From the NCBI RefSeq assembly GCF_946887195.1, contig NZ_CAMPKE010000002.1:186001-250000 (forward strand): a stretch of DNA of 64,000 nucleotides. The letters run 5' to 3'. The notes under the pieces are model-generated. The model worked only from the letters and a program-made list of their open reading frames with translations, was not told the DNA's origin and did not search any database. A program made the position numbers and the translations under genes. This stretch comes from an uncultured Halomonas sp. GTDB taxonomy: Bacteria > Pseudomonadota > Gammaproteobacteria > Pseudomonadales > Halomonadaceae. Position 1 is the stretch's first letter; every line of letters starts with the position of its first letter. Below are positions 34,418-42,373 of the stretch, piece by piece.

Positions 34418-34578
34418 GGGAATTGCTGAATAAATCGCCGAGCGGAGTGAAGAGCAAGGCGCACGGAACACAGAAGGCGAGACATAACATGGGGTTAGTC
34501 GACCTTCGACCGGGCTGGCGCACCAGTACCGCGCAACGCAGCTATTCGTCCGAGCAGGCATTTATGCAGTGGTTCTCA
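34418..34578. mobile_element. MITE-like element next to ridA
   Basis: About 160 bases with imperfect terminal inverted repeats: left GGGAATTGCTGAATAAATC and right, reversed, GAGAACCACTGCATAAATG (shared pattern G-GAA-N3-CTG-N-ATAAAT). It has no transposase. Its right end coincides with the stop codon of ridA (34576-34578). No second copy in this window, so the call rests on structure alone. Confidence 0.4.
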
Positions 34579-34968
34579 GGTGCGGTCGGCGCGATAGCAC
34601 GAAACATCGACCTCGACCTTGCAGTCGACCACCAGATCCTGAACGCTACAGATGCGTGCCGGCGGGTTGTCGCCGAAGATCTCGGCGAACACCTTGTTGA
34701 ACGACGAGAAGTAGCGCGCGTCGGTCAGCACCGCCGTAACGTGCACCACGTCCTCCACGCCATAGCCGGCTTCGGCCATGATCGCCAGGCAGTTGCCAAA
34801 GGCCAGCCGGGTCTGCTCGACGATGCCGCCCTCGACTACCTCGCCATCGGTCATCGGCGTCTGGCCCGAAACGCGCAGCCAGCCGCCGGCTTCCACGGCG
34901 CGGGCGAAGGGCAGCTTCTGGCCGCCGGTACCGACGCCGCCTTCGACGCCGTAACGAGTGATGCTCAT
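34576..34968 (-). CDS. RidA-family imine/enamine deaminase
   Basis: A 130-residue RidA (YjgF/YER057c/UK114) protein. It contains GWLRVSGQTPMTDGEVV, VEQTRLAFGNCLAIMAEAGY, HVTAVLTDARYFSSFNKVFAEIFG and PARICSVQDLVVDCKVEVD, with the Arg (in PARI) that binds the substrate carboxylate. RidA hydrolyses reactive 2-aminoacrylate-type imines made by PLP-dependent dehydratases. Its ATG overlaps the deacylase stop (ATGA), so it is coupled to it, and it complements the PLP enzyme encoded divergently at 37460. Confidence 0.93.
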   Translation of the reverse strand: MSITRYGVEGGVGTGGQKLPFARAVEAGGWLRVSGQTPMTDGEVVEGGIVEQTRLAFGNCLAIMAEAGYGVEDVVHVTAVLTDARYFSSFNKVFAEIFGDNPPARICSVQDLVVDCKVEVDVSCYRADRT

Positions 34969-36455
34969 GAGGTTTTCTCCCTGGTGGTTGGGTAATCGTT
35001 AGCGGGGCGATGATCGATACGTTCACGGCGGCGCAGCAGGCGTCCGCCGCGCTCACCGGTAGCCTGGCCCCGGCGATAGCCGATCGTGCCGTTGATCATC
35101 ACCAGTTCGATGCCGTGCGCAGTGGCAATGGGCTGGTCGTAATCGGCGGTGTCTTCGAGACTGGCGAGATCGAACAGCGTCAGGTCGGCGTAGGCGCCCT
35201 CGCGGATTACGCCGCGATCGACCAGGCCGAACTGCGCCGCCGACAGTCCGGTCATCTTGCGTATCGCCTCGGCCAGCGGCATCAGCCCCAGATCGCGGCT
35301 GTAATGCGCCAACACGCGCGGAAAGGCGCCCCACAAACGTGGATGGGGATGCGGGTCGTTGGGCAAGCCATCGGAGCCGATCATCGCCAGCGGATGCGCC
35401 AGCACCCGGCGCATGTCGTCCTCGCTCATGTTGTGATACACCGCGCCGGCGGGCTGCAGGCGCCGCGCGGTGTCCATCAGCGACAGGCCCCAGTCGGCGG
35501 CGATCTCGGCAAGCCGACGGCGCGCCTGCTCGGGATGCGGCTGCGACCAGGTGATGACGATCTCGATCTCATCGGTGACCTGACCGAGATCCAGCGTCGA
35601 CGAGCCGGCGGTGTAGGGGTAGCAATCGCAGTGGGCGCGCTGTGTGAGTGCGGCGGTTTCCAGCTTGGCCAGTGCCTGCGGCGCGCCGCCCCAGTTGCCG
35701 GCGCCGGCGCATTTCAGATGCGAGATCACCAGTGGCGCGCGGCCATAGCGGGCGGTGGCGAAGGCTTCGTCCATGGCATCGATCAGGCCGGCGAATTCAT
35801 CGCGCAGGTGCGTGGTATAGACGCCACCGGCAACGCCGACCTCGGTGACCAGCGGTTGCATTTCGGCCATCGGTGCCTGGAAGGCGTTGCGGTAGGCCAG
35901 CCCCGAGCTCAAGCCCAACGCACCGGCGGCCAGCGATTCGCGCAGAATCTGGCGCATGGCCTCGATTTCGCGCTGCGTGGCGGGGCGGGCGAAGTCGTCC
36001 ATCACCTGGCTGCGCAGGCTGGTATGGCCGATCAGCGCGGCGACATTGACCGCCGGCTGCGCGGCGTTCACCGCCTCCGCGTAGGCCTCGAAGGTGGGGT
36101 AACGAAAATCCTCGGCGCGACCCAGCAGGTTCATGGGATCCGGTACGTCGCCTTCGAGCGTGACCGGCGCGGCGCTGATGCCGCAGTTGCCGACGATCAC
36201 CGTGGTCACGCCCTGGGAGAGCTTGGGCAGCATCTCCGGGGTGCGGATGACGTTGGTGTCATCGTGGGTATGTACGTCGATGAACCCCGGCGCCAGATAG
36301 TGGCCGTGCCCATCGACGCTGTCCCCGGCGTCTGCGTCGGCAAGCCGGCCGATGGCGGCGATGCGCTCGCCGCGAATCCCGACATCGGCGCGGTAGGGCG
36401 CGATCCCCGTGCCATCGATCACCAGCACATCGCGGATGAGAATGTCGAAGTGCAT
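34965..36455 (-). CDS. N-acyl-D-amino-acid deacylase (D-aminoacylase)
   Basis: A 496-residue amidohydrolase-superfamily zinc enzyme. The metal motif is FIDVHTHDDTNVI (His62, His64), followed by GVTTVIVGNCGISAAPV, LKCAGAGNWGGA, MIGSDGLPNDPHPHPRLWG and an end typical of D-aminoacylases (LTLFDLASLEDTADY). It removes the acyl group from N-acyl-D-amino acids. ATG at 36455 sits one base from the regulator stop; the open frame upstream overlaps the regulator gene in another frame and is discarded. Overlaps ridA by four bases. Confidence 0.92.
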   Translation of the reverse strand: MHFDILIRDVLVIDGTGIAPYRADVGIRGERIAAIGRLADADAGDSVDGHGHYLAPGFIDVHTHDDTNVIRTPEMLPKLSQGVTTVIVGNCGISAAPVTLEGDVPDPMNLLGRAEDFRYPTFEAYAEAVNAAQPAVNVAALIGHTSLRSQVMDDFARPATQREIEAMRQILRESLAAGALGLSSGLAYRNAFQAPMAEMQPLVTEVGVAGGVYTTHLRDEFAGLIDAMDEAFATARYGRAPLVISHLKCAGAGNWGGAPQALAKLETAALTQRAHCDCYPYTAGSSTLDLGQVTDEIEIVITWSQPHPEQARRRLAEIAADWGLSLMDTARRLQPAGAVYHNMSEDDMRRVLAHPLAMIGSDGLPNDPHPHPRLWGAFPRVLAHYSRDLGLMPLAEAIRKMTGLSAAQFGLVDRGVIREGAYADLTLFDLASLEDTADYDQPIATAHGIELVMINGTIGYRRGQATGERGGRLLRRRERIDHRPANDYPTTREKTS

Positions 36456-36456
36456 G

Positions 36457-37320
36457 TCAGTCTCCCAGCGGCTGACGGTTGTCGCCGCCACGGTGAGCGT
36501 CGAGAGTGATCTTGAGCCGGCGCAGCTTGTCGCGGGAGCGGTCCTGGTGGCGTAGCGCCAGTTCCATCGCCAGCACGTCGATGGCGGCGAGCATCGCGTA
36601 ACGCGACGATGACGGGTGATAGATGAAATCGGTCTCGCGGGCGACCACCGGCAACACCACATCGGCGGCCTCGGCCAATGGCGAGCCGGAGGCGGTGATC
36701 GCCACCACTCTGGCGCCGTACTGGCGAGCGATGTGCGCCGAATCGACGATCTCCGGGGTGTAGCCGGTCACCGAGAGCGTCACCACCACGTCGTTGGGCT
36801 CCAGCGTCGCCGCCACCATGCGCGGCAGCAGCGATTGCGGGTAGGCGCTGATCGCATAGCCCAGCCGCACCAGGCGAAACTGCATCTCCTGGGCCAGCAT
36901 GGTGGAGCCGCCGCCGGCGCCGAACACCAGAATCTGGCGTGCGCCGTCGAGCAGTTCCACGGCGCCCTCGAGATCGGCCTGTTCCATCAGTTCGCGATTC
37001 ACGGCGAGGGTCTGCGCGGCGATGTCATAGACCGCGCCCAGGCCATCGGCCTCGCCGGCGTCCTGGATGAATCGCCGACCGGCAGCCAGCGCACGGGTCA
37101 GGCGCAGCTTCAAATCGCGCACATTGTGGCAGCCCACCGCCCGGGCGAAGCGGGTCACGCTGGCGTCACTGACATCGGCGCGTGCGGCGATGTCGCCGAT
37201 ATTGGCCTCGGCGACGAAGTCGATGTCGGCGAAGATCAACTCGGCGACTTTCTTCTCGGCGTCACGCAGGCTGGCGAAATCGCCCGTGATGCGTGACAGA
37301 ATATCGATGTCTTGGGTCAC
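36457..37320 (-). CDS. RpiR/MurR-family transcriptional regulator (HTH plus SIS domain)
   Basis: A 287-residue regulator with N-terminal helix-turn-helix (KKVAELIFADIDFVAEANIGDIAARADVSDASVTRFARAVGC, split) and C-terminal SIS domain (QILVFGAGGGSTMLAQEMQFRLVRLGY; DVVVTLSVTGYTPEIVDSAHIA). Start is GTG at 37320, preceded by GGAG. It is divergent from the PLP enzyme at 37460 and directly upstream of the deacylase, so it likely controls this D-amino-acid cluster. Confidence 0.92.
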   Translation of the reverse strand: MTQDIDILSRITGDFASLRDAEKKVAELIFADIDFVAEANIGDIAARADVSDASVTRFARAVGCHNVRDLKLRLTRALAAGRRFIQDAGEADGLGAVYDIAAQTLAVNRELMEQADLEGAVELLDGARQILVFGAGGGSTMLAQEMQFRLVRLGYAISAYPQSLLPRMVAATLEPNDVVVTLSVTGYTPEIVDSAHIARQYGARVVAITASGSPLAEAADVVLPVVARETDFIYHPSSSRYAMLAAIDVLAMELALRHQDRSRDKLRRLKITLDAHRGGDNRQPLGD

Positions 37321-37356
37321 CGGTACATCTCCATGGATTCTCTATGCGACAAAGTA

Positions 37357-37401
37357 TGGTAGTTTCTAACAATAAATCAATAGGCGTGAAAATAACTATC
37401 A
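37357..37401. promoter_or_regulatory. Imperfect inverted repeat in the divergent regulator/PLP-enzyme promoter
   Basis: TGGTAGTT (37357-37364) and AACTATCA (37394-37401) match as an inverted repeat at 7 of 8 positions, with a 29-base AT-rich spacer. A possible RpiR operator; the spacing is long, so this is a weak call. Confidence 0.3.
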
Positions 37402-37459
37402 CGTCGTTTCGGTCACGCCCTCTCGATCACAGCGAAAATCAAGCGCTCAGGAGAACACG

Positions 37460-38677
37460 ATGAATGACTCACCCATGACGATTGCGGCGGGTGACAAGGG
37501 CACACCGCAAACCGGACCCTCCCTGCTATCGGACGTTAGCCTGCCCGCGGCGGCGATCTTCGATGCCGCGCTCACTCATAATCTCGAGTGGATGCAGCGC
37601 TTCGCCGAGTCGCATGGCGCGCATCTGGCGCCGCATGGCAAGACCACCATGACGCCGGAGTTGTTTCGGCGTCAGCTCGCGGCGGGCGCCTGGGGCATTA
37701 CCCTGGCCACCGCGCCGCAGTGCCGGGCGGCGTTCGCGCATGGCATCAAGCGCCTGCTACTGGCCAATCAGCTGATCGGCGCGGCCAACATGGCGATCGT
37801 CGCCGAACTGATCGAGGCGGGCGCGGATTTCTACTGCGTGGTCGATTCCGAGGCCAATGTGCGGGCGCTGGGGCGCTTTTTCGCCGAGCGCAATCTACGC
37901 CTGAAGGTGCTGATCGAGTTGGGTATCGAAGGCGGGCGCACCGGCTGCCGTAGCCAGGCGCAGGTCATCGCGCTGGCTCGGACCATCGACACCGAGCCGG
38001 CGCTGCAATTGGCCGGCATGGAAGGCTACGAGGGCGTGGTCCACGGTGACGACCCCGTCGCCGGCATTCGCGCCTATGCCGGCCTGCTGGTCGATACCGC
38101 GCAGCGTCTTTACGACGATGGGCTGATCGAGGTGGATGCGCCGATCGTCACCGCCTCGGGCTCGGCCTGGTACGACCTGATCGCCGAGGCTTTCGACGCG
38201 GCGAAGCTGCGCGAGCGTTTCACGCCGGTGCTGCGCCCGGGCTGCTACGTGGTTCACGATCATGGCATTTACCGCGAGGCGCAGCGTGGCGTGCTGGCGC
38301 GCCGTGCGGATCTGCACGAGGGCCTGAAACCGGCGCTGGAAGTGTTCGCTCAGGTGCAGTCGCTGCCTGAGCCGGGGCTAGCCATCGTCGCGCTGGGCAA
38401 GCGCGATATCGGCTTCGATCAGTTGCCCGAGCCGCTGCGACGTTATCGTGAAGGTGGAGAGAGCCGTGAGACGCTACCCGTGGATGGCTGGCAACTCACC
38501 AAGCTGATGGATCAACACGCTTTCATTCAGTTGCCCGAAGGCGCCGACGACGTGCAAGTGGGCGATATCGTCACCTTCGGTGCCTCGCACCCGTGCCTGA
38601 CGTTCGATAAGTGGCGGCGGGTGTGTCTGGTGGATGGCGATCTGGAAGTCATCGATGTGCTGGAGACGACATTCTAG
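37460..38677 (+). CDS. PLP-dependent D-threonine aldolase/D-serine dehydratase-type amino acid deaminase
   Basis: A 405-residue fold-type III PLP enzyme (alanine racemase N-terminal-like barrel plus C-terminal metal-binding domain). The PLP Lys is in LAPHGKTTMTPEL (Lys61); further marks are GVDSEAN-type VVDSEANVRAL, IELGIEGGRTGCRS, LRPGCYVVHDHGIY, and the C-terminal HAFIQLP..GDIVTFGASHPCLTFDKW with the metal His and Cys. Family members cleave D-3-hydroxyamino acids or deaminate D-serine. Together with acylase and RidA it would turn N-acyl-D-amino acids into keto acids. Confidence 0.9.
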   Translation: MNDSPMTIAAGDKGTPQTGPSLLSDVSLPAAAIFDAALTHNLEWMQRFAESHGAHLAPHGKTTMTPELFRRQLAAGAWGITLATAPQCRAAFAHGIKRLLLANQLIGAANMAIVAELIEAGADFYCVVDSEANVRALGRFFAERNLRLKVLIELGIEGGRTGCRSQAQVIALARTIDTEPALQLAGMEGYEGVVHGDDPVAGIRAYAGLLVDTAQRLYDDGLIEVDAPIVTASGSAWYDLIAEAFDAAKLRERFTPVLRPGCYVVHDHGIYREAQRGVLARRADLHEGLKPALEVFAQVQSLPEPGLAIVALGKRDIGFDQLPEPLRRYREGGESRETLPVDGWQLTKLMDQHAFIQLPEGADDVQVGDIVTFGASHPCLTFDKWRRVCLVDGDLEVIDVLETTF

Positions 38678-38722
38678 CGGCGGGCTCTACCGTCGTGAGC
38701 CTGCCCTCGAGGGATGAATATC

Positions 38723-40774
38723 CTAGACATTGTCCCGCGCGATGGTTCGGTCCCAGTTCTGCGAATAGATGCGGTAATTGTCTTCATAGGCATCGAGCTG
38801 GGCATGGATATGAAAGTCGCTAGCGGTGCAGGTCAGGATCGTGCGGGTGTAGACCTCGATATTCCAGTCGTCGCGCTTGAAGGCGCGCTCGGTATAGGTT
38901 TCGCCGCATGCCGAGGTGAAGTCGTCGTCATGAAAGGAGTACCACTCGCGGTTGCTGCGGTGAATCTCGGTGCCGATATCATCGAGGCGGAAATGCCCCT
39001 GATCGTTGATGACCTCAAGCACCGATTCCTTGCGGGCGAGATCGCGATGCAGCAGCCAGTTATGCTCGCTGGGCTGCAGCCGGGTCGTCTCTATCGAGGG
39101 CGCCTGCTCCGGTTCGGCAAACGAAAACTGAGTGGCTTCATCGGCGCGGATGGGTCGTACCGGCAGGCATAATGCACTGTTCTGGGGATAGATGGTCAAG
39201 CGCACCGGTTCCGGCGGCAACCAGGCCAGTGGCCAGTAGGAAGTCGATATCGATATGCGCAGTTGATGACCTGCCGGAAAACGTTGCGCGATGCCATTGA
39301 GAGATACCTTCACGCGATAGCGCTGGTTCGGTTCCATCGGTTCGGGATTGGCATCGCTGTCGCGGTGCGACAGATTCAGCAGGCCATAGGTGACGCGCGT
39401 GGACTTGCCATCGGGCGCCACGTCCGACAAGCGCACGGCGACCATGCCCTGCGGCTTATCCGCGGAAAGCTCCAGCTCCAGGCTGACCATGCCGACAATT
39501 TCCAGCGGTTCTTCCAGGGTCTGGCTGCGAAAGACGAGCGAGCCGCCGTCTTCCTCGCGCTGATCGCCCGGAAGATCCGGCGTGGCGGCGTATGAACACC
39601 ACTTGCCGGCGGATAGGCCAACGCTCAGCGGCGACTGAACCGTCAGGGTATCCTTGTCCAGCGTCTCCTCGGGCAGCTTGTCGCGCTCGGCGTGCTCTTG
39701 CCGACGACCGATCGTGTAAGGCCCCAGCGGGTAGCGGCGGTCTTCGACATTCGGCGATGGCCAGGCAGGCTCGCTGATCCAGCGCCCCGGGCGATCCTCG
39801 TAGGAGTTATCGGGCGGCACGCTGTCCTGTAGCCAGGCGCGCAGCATGGGCTCGTCCATCACTCCCGTATCGCGACCCTTGAGCCAGTAATCCCACCAGC
39901 GCAGCGCCTCCTGAAGAAAGCCGATAGCGGGGCCGGGAATGCCTTGATGCGGGTATTTATGCCCCCACGGACCGATCAGACCCTTGCGCGGTACTTCCAG
40001 GTTATCGAGCAGGCGCAGCACGGTATTGGTAAAGCCATCGGCCCAGCCGCCCACGGCGAAGACCGGGCACTGTATCGCCGAATAGTGTTCGCAGACCGAG
40101 CTGCGGGTCCAATATTCGCTGCGCCGCTGATGGCTGAGCCACGAATCGAGCCACAGGCCGCTCCCCTCCAGGCGCTCGAACCACATATCGCGCCAGCGAT
40201 CGCCGACGATCTGAGGATCCGGCGGAAGGCTGTTGAAGGCGAACATGACCGTCGCCTCGGAGAGGTTGTCGCCCAGCAGGCAACCGCCCATGTAGTGCAT
40301 GTTGTCGGCGTAGAGATCGTCGCTCGAACAGATGCTGATGATTGCCTTGAGCGCCGGCGGCCGTCGTGCCGCGACCTGCAAGCTGTTGAAGCCGCCCCAG
40401 GAGATGCCCATCATGCCGACGTTGCCGTCGCACCAGGGCTGCTCGGCGATCCAGGCGATGGCATCGACGCCGTCCTCCTGTTCCTGGCGGGTATATTCAT
40501 CGACCACCACGCCATCGGAGTCGCCGCTGCCACGCATGTCCACGCGCACACAGACATAGCCATGTCCGGCCAGGTAGGCATGATTGTTGGCATCGCGGCC
40601 ACGGGTCAGGTCGCGCTTGCGATAGGGAATGTACTCCATGATCGCAGGTACCGGCTCATGCTCGGCATTCACCGGTAGCCAGATGCGCGCGGCCAGGCGG
40701 GCGCCGTCGCGCAGGGTGATAAACGTATTCTCGATCACACGAATGTCGTAGGGGGTCGAGGTGACCGTCTTCAT
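38723..40774 (-). CDS. CocE/NonD-family (S15) hydrolase
   Basis: A 683-residue alpha/beta hydrolase with a CocE-type layout: catalytic domain with VRVDMRGSGDSDGV (oxyanion loop) and nucleophile Ser125 in GMMGISWGGFNS, then WADGFTNTVLRLL and GPWGHKYPHQGIPGP with the probable Asp and His, and a C-terminal beta jelly-roll domain (QRFPAGHQLRISISTSYWP). Members are esterases, X-prolyl peptidases and acyl-amino acid hydrolases. AAGGAGG precedes the ATG. It follows the ATP-grasp gene by 27 bases on the same strand, so the two are probably one operon. Substrate unknown. Confidence 0.9.
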   Translation of the reverse strand: MKTVTSTPYDIRVIENTFITLRDGARLAARIWLPVNAEHEPVPAIMEYIPYRKRDLTRGRDANNHAYLAGHGYVCVRVDMRGSGDSDGVVVDEYTRQEQEDGVDAIAWIAEQPWCDGNVGMMGISWGGFNSLQVAARRPPALKAIISICSSDDLYADNMHYMGGCLLGDNLSEATVMFAFNSLPPDPQIVGDRWRDMWFERLEGSGLWLDSWLSHQRRSEYWTRSSVCEHYSAIQCPVFAVGGWADGFTNTVLRLLDNLEVPRKGLIGPWGHKYPHQGIPGPAIGFLQEALRWWDYWLKGRDTGVMDEPMLRAWLQDSVPPDNSYEDRPGRWISEPAWPSPNVEDRRYPLGPYTIGRRQEHAERDKLPEETLDKDTLTVQSPLSVGLSAGKWCSYAATPDLPGDQREEDGGSLVFRSQTLEEPLEIVGMVSLELELSADKPQGMVAVRLSDVAPDGKSTRVTYGLLNLSHRDSDANPEPMEPNQRYRVKVSLNGIAQRFPAGHQLRISISTSYWPLAWLPPEPVRLTIYPQNSALCLPVRPIRADEATQFSFAEPEQAPSIETTRLQPSEHNWLLHRDLARKESVLEVINDQGHFRLDDIGTEIHRSNREWYSFHDDDFTSACGETYTERAFKRDDWNIEVYTRTILTCTASDFHIHAQLDAYEDNYRIYSQNWDRTIARDNV

Positions 40775-40801
40775 CGTTCCTCCTTTGCTGATGGCCGGCG
40801 C

Positions 40802-42100
40802 TTATTCCGCCACGGGATCGAACTCGAAATGCAGTGCCTCGAGACAGGCCTTGTAGCGATCGTGTAGCTGCTCGTGACTATCCGCCCCCAGGTAGAGGGT
40901 GCCGATGTGATAGGAAAAACTGTCCTGGTTGGGTAGATCGGAGAGGCGCATGCCCACAATGACGCCCACGCGTACCTTGGTACCCGGGAAGCGCTCCCTC
41001 AATTCGTCCAGCTCCTGCAGGCTGGGCACGCGCGTGACGATGCCATCCTCGTGCGCGTGGGGAATGAGGCACTTGGCGGCGACCGGGAACTGGCCCTGCC
41101 GGTTGGGCATCGAGGGGCGCTGGCCAAGCGCGATATCGATGGCGACTTCATGGTTGGACATGCCATCGACCATGATGAACATCTCGCTGTGCGACTGCGA
41201 GATTCGCGTGTTGAACTCGACCAGCCATAGCTGATCGGCCTCCTCGTCCCACATGAACTCAGCATTGAAGCAACCATTGTCGTAGCCGATGTGCTCGAGG
41301 AAGCGCCGGCTGGCATCGATCATCTGGCGCTGAATGCGCTCCGGCATGCTGGAGGGGTACTCGAGCCTGTCGAACAGCGCCGCACCTTCGTCCCGGGGCT
41401 GGTCGAATATGCCATGCACGTTGAACTCGCCGCGATAGACCGTGCCTTCGGGAGCGCCCTGCACGCCCGAGATGATCTGCTCGGCGATACAGGTATTGCC
41501 GTTGGCCTGCTGGATCTCGGGCGGCAACTCGGCGTATTCCAGCGCCTCGTTGAACGGATCGCCGAAGAGGCGAATCCTGTCACGGGTCTGCTCGATGGCT
41601 TCGTGAAACTGCTCGGCATTCTCGATCTTGAAACCGAGCTGGGAGGAGAATGCCTTGACCGGCTTGAGCCAGAACGGATAATCGAGCGTCACCTGATCCA
41701 GCGGGTTTTCGGCGAAGGGATCGACACTACAGAAGCGCGGCACCATCTCGGGCACGACCTTCTGCTGCTCCAGCCGGCTCCAGTATTTGTGCTCGCACTT
41801 GAGAACGCTCTCGAGCGTCGGCGACGGTATGTCGAAGTCCTGACAGAGGAGAGGGACCAGCACACTGGTGGGAAAATCCCAATGCGCGACGATGCCATCG
41901 ACGCTGCCGGTGAACTGCTTCATCTCGCGCAGCGCGTGGCGCGCCCGCATGAGGATATCGTTGAACGATAGCGTCTCCGGCTCGACCAGTGTGGAAACGT
42001 CGAGCAAGCCGTGGAACGATAGCTCCTCTGCGTCGCGTAGGGTCTCGAGTTCGATGCGCTGCTGTTCTTCCAGCGCGGGAATGAAGATATGCCTCTTCAT
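40802..42100 (-). CDS. ATP-grasp ligase of unknown substrate
   Basis: A 432-residue ATP-grasp protein. The ATP-binding Lys region is PFWLKPVKAFSSQLGFK, and the metal-binding end is FNAEFMWDEEADQLWLVEFNTRISQSHSEMF. The N-terminal part (about residues 1-130) is a family-specific domain (THWD-type: GIVAHWDFPTSVLVP). Such stand-alone ligases join carboxylates to amines (peptides, gamma-glutamyl or acyl-amino acid compounds). Followed by the CocE-type hydrolase in the same operon. ATG at 42100 follows GGAGG. The exact product is unknown. Confidence 0.82.
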   Translation of the reverse strand: MKRHIFIPALEEQQRIELETLRDAEELSFHGLLDVSTLVEPETLSFNDILMRARHALREMKQFTGSVDGIVAHWDFPTSVLVPLLCQDFDIPSPTLESVLKCEHKYWSRLEQQKVVPEMVPRFCSVDPFAENPLDQVTLDYPFWLKPVKAFSSQLGFKIENAEQFHEAIEQTRDRIRLFGDPFNEALEYAELPPEIQQANGNTCIAEQIISGVQGAPEGTVYRGEFNVHGIFDQPRDEGAALFDRLEYPSSMPERIQRQMIDASRRFLEHIGYDNGCFNAEFMWDEEADQLWLVEFNTRISQSHSEMFIMVDGMSNHEVAIDIALGQRPSMPNRQGQFPVAAKCLIPHAHEDGIVTRVPSLQELDELRERFPGTKVRVGVIVGMRLSDLPNQDSFSYHIGTLYLGADSHEQLHDRYKACLEALHFEFDPVAE

Positions 42101-42317
42101 ACTTGATCTGCCTCCATGGCGATTGAAAGAAGCGTTTTTACACTCCCTGCATTCCCTGCCTTGCTAGTGCCGAAACGGCTTAGTCATTGAAAACGTAGTC
42201 AGACCTTCGCTGAAGCGCTATGAGAGATACGTAACGTTTCCTTTAGTGGCTAAAGCGAACATTTTGCAATCGACAGTAACCTTTAGGCGCTGCGCAGAGG
42301 GTTGTCATCGCACAACG

Positions 42318-42349
42318 AAAAAACCCCGGCCACTGTGACGTGACCGGGG
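42318..42349 (-). terminator. Rho-independent terminator of serA
   Basis: On the minus strand CCCCGGTCAC-N6-GTGGCCGGGG (one G-T pair in a 10-base stem) is followed by TTTTTT, about 25 bases after the serA stop. Confidence 0.9.
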
Positions 42350-42373
42350 CCGGTTATTGCCCGATGCCTTGGC

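Noticed and set aside
35010..36509. A 499-codon plus-strand frame opposite the D-aminoacylase
   Set aside because: Same artefact of GC-rich codon use; the minus-strand protein has the metal motif and family landmarks.
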